Source of the DNA: Pontibacter aquaedesilientis
GTDB taxonomy: Bacteria; Bacteroidota; Bacteroidia; Cytophagales; Hymenobacteraceae
DNA: 64,000 bases
Direction of reading: 5' to 3'
Assembly: GCF_014773225.1 (NCBI RefSeq)
Contig: NZ_JACXAJ010000003.1
Span: 124,001 to 188,000, forward strand
Shown here piece after piece: positions 37,801 through 46,295 of the stretch. Positions within the stretch are counted from its first letter, which is position 1. Each line of letters begins with the position of its first letter. The notes beneath the pieces are model-generated. The model ran no database searches. It saw nothing but the letters and a program-made list of their open reading frames with translations, and had not been told where the DNA came from. The position numbers and the translations under genes were made by a program.

Positions 37801-39117
37801 GCAGCCACTGCTCACCGTTACAGATATGAAAGGATCCGCATTCCGCTCCACTGCCTTTACTTTGATTCGGTTTCCAAAGCGCTCCCCGATAATCTCCCAC
37901 CCTCTCGGCAGGCTCCACTCGTACTTTGTTACCCCTGTGATTTCGTTTATGTAGTACTCTACCTCGTCCCCAACGCATATTTCCATTGGTCCCTTTATCT
38001 CGCCAGCGTCAGGCAGAATGACGCAAAAGCGCAAATCCATCGAGTTGTTGTCAGTAATTTCGTCTGCCGCGGTGCCGCTCACGCTTCCACGGACAAAGCC
38101 CTCTCCCGCGTCCCGCAACACCGCCGTTATGGTCAATGTAACAGACTCCCCGACTTTCAGGCCGCCGATATTCCATTGAAATCCGCCTTCAGGCAAATTC
38201 GTAATACCGTTGTCTGGGGTGAATACGCGATCGCTTCCCGTGAACAGCAGATTGGTGACCCGCACGTTGGTATCATCGACGGGGCCGTTGTTTTTGACGG
38301 TGATTTTATAGGTGATCGTTTCCCCGATAAAATAACTGGTTGTGCCGGCATTGCCCGGAGATCTTGTAATGGTGATAGCCCGGTCTGTGGGCAGATAAAA
38401 GCGGGAGTTGATGATGCTTACTTCTCCCTGCAGGGAGGCTATGCGCCCCCTAATTTCGGTACTGCCACCTATAGACACATTTTCCTGCGCTATAAAATTG
38501 CCGCGCAGTGCCGCGCCACTTCCAACGATCAGCCTGTTTTGTAGCACCCACACCACATTCGACACTTTAGCGTCTTGCTCCAGGGTCATTTTGGCGTTAT
38601 CTGCGATCGTGAGATCGCCTTTAATGATGAAGATGAAAACAGCGTCCGGGTTTCTGTTGCCGTTCAGCACCAGGTTGGAATTTATCATCCCTGTACCGTT
38701 CAGCTCGTATACGCCAGGCAGGAAGGCGCCGCCTGTCCAGCTTGCATTGGTAATGGGTGTTTTATTGGGAGAGTTGATGGCGGCATTGTAGATAGCGGTA
38801 GCGGCGTTGTGGGCTTGCGTGGCTGCCTCCGTTTTGTTTTCTATACCCTGCTGCACAATGCCGGGAGGAAAGCCTTCGGCGTTGTTCAGAACAGAAGCCA
38901 GTTTGGCAGGCATTTCGGTATTCCCTGAATTAACAACCTTCTGATACCCCACTACGTTATAACCAGCGAAGACCCCTAAAGCAGGGGCTTGCTGTGCTCT
39001 TGCGCCAAACGTAACCAGCCATAAGCTTAATACCAGCAACAAGGCTTTTCTTAAGAAGCTTGTCATGAAATAGATTCGTATAAGTTTGTTATAGAATTTG
39101 GCGTTTAATTTTTTCAA
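34882..39117 (-). CDS. Giant T9SS-secreted protein: DUF3494 ice-binding-like domain, DUF11-like domain, 11 PKD-like repeats, type B sorting domain
   Basis: A 1411-residue secreted protein. A downstream ATG (first base 39066) gives a cleaner signal peptide (MTSFLRKALLLVLSLW...) and may be the true start. Residues about 47-245 match the DUF3494 ice-binding fold: GFPPGIVQ, LPGVYELNG, the LNGNRNPDAVFIFIIKG strand, then GSGAALRGNFIAQ and EIRGRIAS. A DUF11-like domain follows (about 250-365, FIGETITYKITVKNNGP). Then come 11 PKD-like repeats of about 85-90 residues, each with W-x-x-P-x-x-W-x-I, GQGT and a conserved N-x-CG. The last 85 residues are the gliding-motility-associated (CHU_C, type B) sorting domain: VFTPNNDGNNDTW, VVNRWGNEVF. 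Probably a surface adhesin. Confidence 0.9.
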   Translation of the reverse strand: MKKLNAKFYNKLIRIYFMTSFLRKALLLVLSLWLVTFGARAQQAPALGVFAGYNVVGYQKVVNSGNTEMPAKLASVLNNAEGFPPGIVQQGIENKTEAATQAHNAATAIYNAAINSPNKTPITNASWTGGAFLPGVYELNGTGMINSNLVLNGNRNPDAVFIFIIKGDLTIADNAKMTLEQDAKVSNVVWVLQNRLIVGSGAALRGNFIAQENVSIGGSTEIRGRIASLQGEVSIINSRFYLPTDRAITITRSPGNAGTTSYFIGETITYKITVKNNGPVDDTNVRVTNLLFTGSDRVFTPDNGITNLPEGGFQWNIGGLKVGESVTLTITAVLRDAGEGFVRGSVSGTAADEITDNNSMDLRFCVILPDAGEIKGPMEICVGDEVEYYINEITGVTKYEWSLPRGWEIIGERFGNRIKVKAVERNADPFISVTVSSGCDPSPPSTLRVNNYPDPPQTPGPIKPDEGLCKGESASYSIDPVENATNYIWSVPEDWEITGGQGTVRITVKVGEASGKVSVIAENICGKSGARSLDVKPFLDVPNQPVALSGGGSITICVTTNEVSFSVKASADVAQYVWSQFPAEWEILSGQGTNTITFNPNGKAGEITVSGINSCGSSSLKFEVIVIPDQPIVPGDIFGSFPVCKGSVGTKYWVNEVPFATEYNWAVPNGWRITAGQGTREITVDLDPDAQSGDISVLVINACGKEGRSKKNVEATTAKPVTPAAITGDAFTCITSETYYSTKPVDGAQYYDWEVPEGWQILEGQGTVRIKVKFGTKEGDIKVSAKNSCGISEPAVLRVKPFSPIPNIPFVITGPDKGVCVNQTKVVFQLDPVDQAQRYTWSFPTGWRIVEGQGTNRIMVDVGTQSGTIRVTAENPCGESQAASLAISLQPDIPAPKPGPINGQTQYCAGKNQTYSIIPVNGAVSYQWTFPGPDWEVVGDRNGTSITVRAGTTQGQVKVAAINNCGSVGESSTLALQLVGEVPPAPSAIITDRESYCGNTANLVFSIAAVPTATRYIWTVPNGWTITDGENTRQIKVTAGTSGGEVTVVAVNSCGESQSVKLLTEPQRPLMNPEAIQGTLVPCDGKTNAVYSIPAISGADTYLWTLPAGWELVEGEGTNKITVKVKGGGTITVKARNSCGTTAESKLDVKVVTAPPLTPVSIIGKAIACATRTTTYAVAEVANAAFYNWVVPTGWTIISGQGSREITVQVGINSGEVKVEAENDCGKSAAATAVVATSPLPVISRIIDKTTACSDLAVYELESNSMGSTFTWSVPAGWEIISGQGTSTISVMQGAAKGEITVVADNGLCQSEPVTLLSDPSLRDAALTIPNVFTPNNDGNNDTWTIGSLLNYPDNDLVVVNRWGNEVFRRKGYKNDWNGDKLAEGTYYYVLRMTLCDGTEKTYKGYVMIVR

Positions 39118-39572
39118 CCATCAGATATTGCAGACTACCACCTTAGTTTGCGAAACCCTTTTCTTTCTTACCCTTCCAAGCCAAACATAGACGCAAGTAT
39201 ATACTTTAAAAAGTACATAATAAAGCTTCTAAAGTATATGGCGTATAATATTGGTTATATTAACCTCTAAAATTTAATAATTTCAGATACAAAGCAAATT
39301 TTACTTTAAAGTTTAAAGTTATTTGCGCCATAGTCCTACAACCAACTCAATTGGTTTTGCTTCCCAATATTATATTAATTCCTCTTTCTTGCAGGCCTTC
39401 CGACTTGCTGGTGTTAGCACTTTTCTGAAAAGTGCACAAAGGTATGCACAATTGTACATACTCTGTATCAGCTATATAAAAAACAATTAAAGTGAACGGT
39501 GCATAAAATATTGAATATGCAGCAGCGGGGCCTAAGGCAGGATGTGTGATGAGAGAAAAACCAGATAGGCGA
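39118..39572. other. A+T-rich intergenic region between two T9SS units
   Basis: This 455-bp stretch holds no gene. The part at about 39170-39330 is strongly A+T-rich with short inverted elements (for example AGTATATACT and ACTTTAAAGTTTAAAGT). A perfect hairpin GCACTTTT-CTG-AAAAGTGC lies near 39418-39436. The left end should hold the promoter of the 1411-residue protein gene; a -7-like box is at 39182-39189. Confidence 0.6.
39182..39189 (-). promoter_or_regulatory. Candidate -7 box for the 1411-residue T9SS protein unit
   Basis: On the minus strand this reads TATGTTTG, a TAnnTTTG match, 65 bp before the longer start and 116 bp before the shorter one. No TTG is found at the usual spacing. Confidence 0.35.
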
Positions 39573-40532
39573 TTACCATACCCATTGCGGGCAAATGATG
39601 CGACGGTCGTTCAGGAGCTTGAAACCGACCACGACTTCGTGCGTTCCGGCGCTTACCCTGTTCAGGTTGGATGTGGTGGCATCGTAGGAGTAGGAAATGT
39701 CCAGCAGGGGGCTGACATATACGCCTACCATACCTACAAGGGCATCATCGTGACGATAGGAGGCACCTACCCAAAAGCGCTCGTCGTACAGTGCGCGCAA
39801 ATTAAAATCTATGGCGAGCGGACTCGGATCTGCCAACTTCAGCATAACAGAAGGAATAAAATCTATGCTCCCGAAAGGACTGAAACGGTAACTGCCTGTG
39901 ACAAAATAGTGGCGCTGCAGGTCGAGAGTTACGTTATTGTTTTCAGAAGAGCGGAAAGTACCTGCATTTTTGAGCAGCTGCGCCCCAGAGATTCCCACCG
40001 AGAAATTACGGGAGTATACCCAAAAGCCCAGGGTCAGGTCCAGCACATTCTGGTTGATGGCCCCGCCGCCCACCAACGGGTCGCTTGGGTTGGTAAACTG
40101 CAGGTCGCTTGAGTTGACTGAATTGCGGATAATACCGGCGGCTACCCCTGCTGAAGCATTAATGGTTCGGGTGAGCGGCAAGTGGTAGGCATAGGTACCC
40201 GATAGCCCGGTGCGGCGCAAAGGCCCCGTCTTATCAGTATGGAAAATTATACCTGCTCCGTGATGCGCCAATGCCTTGGCGTACTTGGTGCTGGCTGCCC
40301 CTTTGTTAAGCGGCATATGCGCCGTCGCATAGTAAGTAACAGGCGCCCCATCCAACCCTACCCACTGTTGCCGGGTGCTCACCCGAATGTCAGCATAGTC
40401 CTCTATACCTGTGAGGGCAGGGTTGAGTAGGAAATTATTGACCATGTACTGGCTATATTGAGGGCGCTGCTGCGCAAAAGCCTGCACGACAACACCTATA
40501 AACGCAACTAAAAGAAAGGGTAGCTTTTTCAT
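39573..40532 (-). CDS. PorP/SprF family T9SS membrane protein
   Basis: A 319-residue outer-membrane protein with a signal peptide (ending QAFAQQ) and the family start RPQYSQYMVNNFLLNPALTG. The C-terminus (ISYSYDATTSNLNR, HEVVVGFKL) is the usual barrel end. It is a paralogue of the protein at 33901. It follows the gene for the 1226-residue type-B cargo with only 6 bp between, so this is a dedicated cargo/partner pair. Confidence 0.92.
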   Translation of the reverse strand: MKKLPFLLVAFIGVVVQAFAQQRPQYSQYMVNNFLLNPALTGIEDYADIRVSTRQQWVGLDGAPVTYYATAHMPLNKGAASTKYAKALAHHGAGIIFHTDKTGPLRRTGLSGTYAYHLPLTRTINASAGVAAGIIRNSVNSSDLQFTNPSDPLVGGGAINQNVLDLTLGFWVYSRNFSVGISGAQLLKNAGTFRSSENNNVTLDLQRHYFVTGSYRFSPFGSIDFIPSVMLKLADPSPLAIDFNLRALYDERFWVGASYRHDDALVGMVGVYVSPLLDISYSYDATTSNLNRVSAGTHEVVVGFKLLNDRRIICPQWVW

Positions 40533-40538
40533 AGTGTA

Positions 40539-43500
40539 TTATCTGATAATGGTCACATGCCCTGAAATCGGTTTTTCGGAGCTGTTGAGATAAATAATGT
40601 AATAGTAGGTAGCCACCGGCAGTGCTTCGCCTTTGTAGGTCCCGTCCCAAGGCGTGCCGTAGCCGCTCGAGGTGAAGATCTGGTTACCCCAGCGATTGAA
40701 TATCTCTACACGCGCATCCGGGTAATTCTCTATGTTGCCCAACTCCCACACATCGTTTACTCGGTCTCCGTTAGGGGAGAAGGCATTCGGAACGGAAATG
40801 GCCGGGATAACGGTCACCGTCACCTCATCAGTGGCAGTACAGCCATCGGGGGTCGTCACGGTTACGGTATAGGTGGTCGTTACATCCGGCCTGGCTACCG
40901 GGTTAAAGACATTTGGGTTGCTTAGCCCCGCTGCCGGCTCCCATGCATAGGTGGCGCCTCCGGAGGCCCGAAGCTCGGTTGTTTGGCCCTGTATAATGGT
41001 TACGTCCTCTCCGGCGTTGGCCACAGGCGTCACGATGGTGACATTGGCCGCCGTGCGGGTCGCGCTGGAGCAGTTGCTGTTATTGACAGCCTGTGCATAA
41101 TAGGTCGTATTACGAGTCAGCTCCGGGGTTACGAAGGTTGGGCCCACGAAAAGCGGTGACCCGCCTGTTGGCGCATCATACCATTCGATAGTATTGCCAT
41201 TCGGGTTCGACACAGTCAAGGTAGCGGATCCCCCCAGACAGGCCCGTGCGTCGCGCACGGCCAGCACTGGCGGTGCAGGCAATGGCAGGATTGTTATCAG
41301 CACGGCTTCCGAGGCATTGTCGCAGCCTTGCGAAAGGGCAACACGCCTGAACCAGGTGTTGCGTGTTAGGACAGGCGGGGAATAACTCGCACCTGTGTTG
41401 GTGCCCGGAGCCGGATTGAATCCAGTAGTAGGCCCGCTGATGCTGCTTTCCCAACGGAAGGTAATCGCACCGCTTCCTCCAGATGGCGCACTGCCCGTCA
41501 AAGGTTGAGGTTGAGTGCCTGAACAAATCTCCTGAGGAGCTGAAATGGTGTTGCCTGTTATGCTTGGCCGCACATTAATCACCACAGATCCGCTTATATT
41601 AGGAGTGCACTGCCCCGACTTGACCACCCGTTGGAAGTACGTCGTTTGGGTGATGGCACCCGGTGTATAGCTTTGTTGGTTGTTGGTGCCTGGCGCCGCT
41701 GTAAAGCTACCTGCGGCCCCGGTAGCGCTCACCTGCCACTCGTAGGTATAGGTGCCGTTTCCGCCTGATGGGGCAGACCCGGTAAGCGGAGTCGGGGCCG
41801 TGCCGGTGCACACGTCCTGTTGTGCCGGCGTAATTGTATTGCTGGCCAGCGCCGGGAATACCCTGACCCTCACTGCCTCTGAAGGCGAGTCGCAATCGCC
41901 AGACGTGACTATCCGCCTGAACCAGGTGTCGCCGGTTAAATTGGTTGATATGGTATAGTTCTCCCCGTCATTCGGCGCGGGAGCCGGTACAAAACCCGCA
42001 TTGGGTCCGGTCGTGCTGATTTCCCAACGATAGGTATAGGGTCCGCCCGCTCCGCCTGTCGGCTGGGAGCCAACCAGTTGCGCTGGCGAATCGCCTGTGC
42101 AAATCTCTTGTAAGGCCGGCGTGACGGTGTTGGCACTTGGAGGGACCGGATCTACTGCCACCACTTCGACTACGTTACTGGAATCGGGGGAGCAATTGGC
42201 AGACCGCACCACGCGCCTGAACCAGGTTGTGGTGGCAATGGGCTCTGTAGGAGTGTAGTTCTGGTTGTTGTTTACACCGGGAGCTGCTGCGTAGCCTCGG
42301 TTCGGGCCTGTGGTGCTTCGTAGCCAGGTATAGGTATACGGCGTTGTCTGGTCGCCCCCGGATGGCCTGGTGCCTGTCAGTTCGGCTAGCACCCCGTTGC
42401 GGCAGACGTTCCGGCTAGCGTCACCCTCAATCAGGTTATTGGTGACACGTGGGTTCACCCGCACCGTCACTTCCCGGCGAGGGCCGACACACAGCACGCC
42501 TTGCGCTGAATCCTGAGCTGCGACATAATAAGTGGTGATGCCTCCCGGCAGTTGAGGCGTTGTAAAGGAAGGTCCCACGAAGATAGGGGTCGCATTGGGG
42601 GCATTGCTATCAAACCAGGCATAGGTCGGGCCCGGGCCCGTCGGGGCAAGGCGCACCGTGTCCCCTTCACAGACTATCCCCGGGTTCTGAATAGTAGGCT
42701 GCCCGGGTTGCTGTAGAATGACCACCTGTACCGGCGGCTGCGGCTGCCCCTGAAAAATGGCATTGGAGCTGCCACATTCGTTCACCGCCTCGACCGTAAT
42801 GTTGTAGGTGCCTGGCCGGTCGAAATTGAAAGAGTAGCTGAAATTGTCTGAATTGAATGTGCGTGTTTCACTTCTGGGGCCGGAGATGGCAATCTTGACT
42901 GTGATGTTCTCTCCCAGGTTTTTATCAATGAAAATGCCGCCTCCACCCGGAGCACCGGCACCCCCAAACCCGCTCAGGTCTAGGGTGGTAGGGCCACAGA
43001 AGACGCCCCCAGCAGGCGGCTGCACCTGTGGCCAGCCCACCACGATCCCCTGCGAGGCCGTGTCGCTGTCGCAGCCGTTGGTCACGATTTGCTCGATGGT
43101 ATAAACACCCGACTCAGTAAAGCGAAACACCGGGGCCGGGTCCGTTAAAGTTCCTGACTCCAGGGTGTAGCCCATGTCTGGCTGCACGGACCACTGATAC
43201 GTCAGCCCGCCTCCTGTTGCGCTATCGGTGGGTGTTACGATAACGGGAACGCAGGGCGGTTGCTGGTTTTCATCGGCACGCTCCTTATTCAGGGAGAAGC
43301 CCGCCTTGGGCTCTTTGCTCACACTGTATACCTGCGTAAATGCCTCCGTACAGCCATTGCCGGCTACTGCTGAGATGGTAATGGTGAAATCGCCCACCTG
43401 GGCATAAGGGTTGGGGTTGGATATCGGAAAGTCGGAAGGCCGGTATTGCACCGGTGCGCTGCCATCGCCCCAGTCCACGAAATAACTGCGAATGTCGCTC

Positions 43501-44219
43501 AGGTAAGGCTCTTGCGTTGTGTTGGTGATCACTGCCGTTACGCTGATGTCGGCGTCAGCAACTGTATCGGGGAGGCAAGTCAGGAAATTGTTTTCCTCTG
43601 TGAAAGATATCTCCGGAAGCGGCCTTACCTGTACCTGCCGGGTTACGGTTTCTGACTCGCAGCCGGTCACGGTGCTTGTTCCGAAAACCTCCACCATGAA
43701 AGTCTCCAGGCCTGTGCCGCGCAAATTATAAGCATGTGTTACTGTTGCGCCTCTGGCAGTGCCGCCATCGCCAAAAGCCCAGGTATAGACAACGTCTGCC
43801 TGGGGTGCGTTAACAGAGAATGAGAGTGGGGTGCCCGAACAGGCGGCAGTGGTAGGCGTTGCAACAAAATTAGGGGTATTGGGCCTGGGGTTGACCGTGA
43901 TTTCCGTTTCTGCAGAGGTGTTGGTCTGGCAGGCGCTTCCGGAAACCCGCACCTGGTAGTTACCCGCTGTGCTTACTTCCAGCGTTTGGCCGGTTGCACC
44001 GGCAATAACAGTTCCGTTCCGAAGCCATTCGTAAGTTAGCCCCGTTCCGGTGCTTGCCCGCAACACAGTGGTTTCGCCCTGACACAGCACGGTTCGGTCT
44101 GGTGAAGTAACTGTAATTGTAGCCGGACAATTGGGCGTTTGCGCCCGAACCGGTCCAATTAATAACACAAACAAAGCAAGCAAACTATAGAACAGATGCC
44201 TGTGTAGGAGTCGGTGCAT
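40539..44219 (-). CDS. Giant T9SS-secreted protein with PKD/Ig-like repeats and type B sorting domain
   Basis: A 1226-residue protein with a signal peptide (residues 1-26, ending GPVRAQ). The N-terminal part has Ig-like and PKD modules (TYEWLRNGTVIAGA; VVYTWAFGDGGTARG). The middle has four copies of a roughly 95-residue unit with I-C-x-G, L-x-GS-x-PSGG, YTY-x-W, an APG-x-N motif and TWFRR-x-V-x-S, ending in a Cys-containing strand. The last 85 residues are a gliding-motility-associated (type B) sorting domain (NAFSPNGDRVNDVW, IFNRWGNQIF). It should be exported by T9SS with the PorP/SprF protein encoded 6 bp downstream. Likely a cell-surface adhesin; its ligand is unknown. Confidence 0.88.
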   Translation of the reverse strand: MHRLLHRHLFYSLLALFVLLIGPVRAQTPNCPATITVTSPDRTVLCQGETTVLRASTGTGLTYEWLRNGTVIAGATGQTLEVSTAGNYQVRVSGSACQTNTSAETEITVNPRPNTPNFVATPTTAACSGTPLSFSVNAPQADVVYTWAFGDGGTARGATVTHAYNLRGTGLETFMVEVFGTSTVTGCESETVTRQVQVRPLPEISFTEENNFLTCLPDTVADADISVTAVITNTTQEPYLSDIRSYFVDWGDGSAPVQYRPSDFPISNPNPYAQVGDFTITISAVAGNGCTEAFTQVYSVSKEPKAGFSLNKERADENQQPPCVPVIVTPTDSATGGGLTYQWSVQPDMGYTLESGTLTDPAPVFRFTESGVYTIEQIVTNGCDSDTASQGIVVGWPQVQPPAGGVFCGPTTLDLSGFGGAGAPGGGGIFIDKNLGENITVKIAISGPRSETRTFNSDNFSYSFNFDRPGTYNITVEAVNECGSSNAIFQGQPQPPVQVVILQQPGQPTIQNPGIVCEGDTVRLAPTGPGPTYAWFDSNAPNATPIFVGPSFTTPQLPGGITTYYVAAQDSAQGVLCVGPRREVTVRVNPRVTNNLIEGDASRNVCRNGVLAELTGTRPSGGDQTTPYTYTWLRSTTGPNRGYAAAPGVNNNQNYTPTEPIATTTWFRRVVRSANCSPDSSNVVEVVAVDPVPPSANTVTPALQEICTGDSPAQLVGSQPTGGAGGPYTYRWEISTTGPNAGFVPAPAPNDGENYTISTNLTGDTWFRRIVTSGDCDSPSEAVRVRVFPALASNTITPAQQDVCTGTAPTPLTGSAPSGGNGTYTYEWQVSATGAAGSFTAAPGTNNQQSYTPGAITQTTYFQRVVKSGQCTPNISGSVVINVRPSITGNTISAPQEICSGTQPQPLTGSAPSGGSGAITFRWESSISGPTTGFNPAPGTNTGASYSPPVLTRNTWFRRVALSQGCDNASEAVLITILPLPAPPVLAVRDARACLGGSATLTVSNPNGNTIEWYDAPTGGSPLFVGPTFVTPELTRNTTYYAQAVNNSNCSSATRTAANVTIVTPVANAGEDVTIIQGQTTELRASGGATYAWEPAAGLSNPNVFNPVARPDVTTTYTVTVTTPDGCTATDEVTVTVIPAISVPNAFSPNGDRVNDVWELGNIENYPDARVEIFNRWGNQIFTSSGYGTPWDGTYKGEALPVATYYYIIYLNSSEKPISGHVTIIR

Positions 44220-44576
44220 TAGATCAGGGTTAAAGGGTGAATGGGCAGTTACACGGATATAACGAAATTTTTAATAATTATGATTTACCAAACCAGTCCA
44301 AAATCGTGGTCATTAACATCTCCTATAAACTGCGCTAAAGTTTTCAGACATGGAAAAATTTCTCCTGAGGGAAAGGCTTGAATTTCTGGCTTGCTGTTGA
44401 GCAGACAAACGCTTTTTACCTCTATTGCGAAATCAAGTAAAAGGTTACAAGCTGTTTAAAATATTTCCTTATCCTGATGTACGGATATTCTACAAGGTTT
44501 GTAAGTCACTGAAAACAAGACAAATAAAAAAGCCAACCCTGTTACAGGCTGGCTTTATAAATCTAACGATTAGGAG
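44220..44576. other. Intergenic region upstream of the 1226-residue protein gene
   Basis: This 357-bp stretch contains the terminator of the 462-residue protein gene at its right end and should contain the promoter of the giant protein gene. I see no TAnnTTTG box on the minus strand and no open frame. Confidence 0.5.
44524..44560 (-). terminator. Terminator of the 462-residue T9SS protein gene
   Basis: On the minus strand the stem AGCCA...TGGCT with an inner GCC/GGG-type extension is followed by a run of T, 17 bp after the stop codon. Confidence 0.75.
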
Positions 44577-45965
44577 TTAGTGCTGCAGTAGTATTTTGCG
44601 CTTTACTTGTTTGGAAGATGATTTCAAGAGGAGCAGGTAAACCCCATTGGGCAGATGCCCAAGCTCCAATTCTAACTGCGTTTGTATTTGAGGCATGTAC
44701 TTGCTGTATACTACTTGCCCTCTCAGGCTAATCATCTGCAACTCGACCTCCCGCAACGGCTCTTGCGTGGTAATGGTCAGTTTACCGTTCGCCTGGTTTA
44801 AGTAAATGGTTAGCCCTGATTTTACGGTATCCTCATCAGTTCCTTTTATAAAGAACTCCAGTGCATCTGAATAGGGGGAGAAGCAGCCTGCCGTATTGCG
44901 CACCCGCACCTTGTACGCCCCTTCCTCTTTGATCTGGACAGATTGCGCATTTCCCTGCAACAGCACACCATTTCGAAGCCATTCATAATACTCCCCGGCC
45001 ACAGAAGCGCGTAGCTCCATACTGCCTGTCTGCTCGATCACCGGCTTATCAGGTATAGCCGATACGTGTATGCGCATTGCTTCGCTGGTGTGCTCACACG
45101 CTTCGGACGTAACTTTTCTTCTGAACCAGGTCGTTTGATTTAGAAGCCCGGGCGTATAGTTCTGAGTATTGTTTGCACCTGCCGCCGGCGCGAAGCCTTC
45201 CGAAGCACTGATGGTGCTGCGTTCCCAAAGGTAGGTATAAACACTGCTTCCTCCCGATGGAACACTGCCAACAAGCATGCCCGTTGATTCTCCTGCGCAA
45301 ACGGTCTGGTTGGCTGGTATAAGGTTATTCGCTATGGCTGGGGTAATGGTAATAACCAGGGTGGCCTGAGCGCTTTGGCCGCATGCATTCCCTGTGGTTA
45401 CGCTAATAGTACCTTTGCCAGCACCTGCCTCTACTTCGATCTCGCCCGTACCTTGCCCGGATATTACTGCCCAACCTGTCGGCAGGCTCCATTGGTAGGC
45501 TATACCTCCAACGAACGGCTGCACGCGATACGTCGCTTTGCCAACACCGCATAGACTGGCAGGCCCCACTATGGCTTCGGGTTGCGCTGGCACATTGGTT
45601 ACTTCAACCTGCAATTGCCGTATCCCGCTTGTTCCATAGCTATTCATAGTCAGCACACTGATGACACCAGCGTTTTTTCCCACCATAACCGAGATCTGAC
45701 TAGTTCCTTGTTCGGCTACTAGCGTCCAGCCATTGGGGATGCTCCAAGTATAGACTAGGGGCCCTGCTACTGGATCGACGCTATAGTTTGCAGTGATGCC
45801 TGTACAGACTACTGCAGGCCCTTTGATAGGTTCAGGGGCTGCGGGTACATTGGAGGTATTTGCCACTATGCTGGTTAAAGGCAAAACCCCGAAGCCAAAG
45901 GATGCAGGAACTAACCCAATAAGAAGACAGAGGATGAAGAAGAACCGGAGCAGTATTGTTTTCAT
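44577..45965 (-). CDS. Secreted mosaic repeat protein with type A T9SS sorting domain
   Basis: A 462-residue protein with a signal peptide. Two PKD-like repeats (about 45-215) are of the same type as in the 1411-residue protein (YTWSIPNGW, YQWSLPTGW, GQGT, N-x-CGQS). One repeat (about 215-310) is of the type in the 1226-residue protein (VPSGGSSVYTYLWERS, TTWFRRKVTS). A short Ig-like module follows (YYEWLRNGVLLQGN). The C-terminus (about 385-462) fits a type A sorting domain with LREVELQMISLRGQVV and LPNGVYLLLLKS. So it mixes building blocks of both neighbouring giants but uses a different sorting signal. It has its own terminator. Confidence 0.85.
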   Translation of the reverse strand: MKTILLRFFFILCLLIGLVPASFGFGVLPLTSIVANTSNVPAAPEPIKGPAVVCTGITANYSVDPVAGPLVYTWSIPNGWTLVAEQGTSQISVMVGKNAGVISVLTMNSYGTSGIRQLQVEVTNVPAQPEAIVGPASLCGVGKATYRVQPFVGGIAYQWSLPTGWAVISGQGTGEIEVEAGAGKGTISVTTGNACGQSAQATLVITITPAIANNLIPANQTVCAGESTGMLVGSVPSGGSSVYTYLWERSTISASEGFAPAAGANNTQNYTPGLLNQTTWFRRKVTSEACEHTSEAMRIHVSAIPDKPVIEQTGSMELRASVAGEYYEWLRNGVLLQGNAQSVQIKEEGAYKVRVRNTAGCFSPYSDALEFFIKGTDEDTVKSGLTIYLNQANGKLTITTQEPLREVELQMISLRGQVVYSKYMPQIQTQLELELGHLPNGVYLLLLKSSSKQVKRKILLQH

Positions 45966-46099
45966 GCAGCAAGACTATAAATAGAATTACAGCAATATAT
46001 AAAATTCACTACGTAATATTATGCCTAATTAAGCGGCGGTTGCTACTATGGGAACGAGAGTACAGCGTTTAAGAGGCTTGACTAATGAAGAAAGGAAAT

Positions 46100-46133
46100 A
46101 AAAAAAGCCTGACTCATTTCTGAATCAGGCTTC
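46100..46133 (-). terminator. Terminator of the initiator tRNA
   Basis: Stem AGCCTGA (46106-46112) with TCAGGCT (46125-46131); read on the minus strand it is followed by TTTTTTATTT. Confidence 0.85.
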
Positions 46134-46139
46134 TCTAGG

Positions 46140-46212
<73 letters not shown>

Positions 46213-46226
46213 CTGTTATTGTGTTA

Positions 46227-46257
46227 CAAAAGTAGTATAAACATACTTACTATGCAA
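46227..46257 (-). promoter_or_regulatory. Promoter of the initiator tRNA gene
   Basis: On the minus strand: TTG (46255-46257), 20-bp spacer, TACTTTTG (46227-46234). This is a full Bacteroidota TTG-N20-TAnnTTTG promoter placing transcription start a few bases before the mature tRNA 5' end. Confidence 0.8.
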
Positions 46258-46295
46258 GCATTGGTTGCCAAAAACAGCAAAAAAATTGCCTTCTT

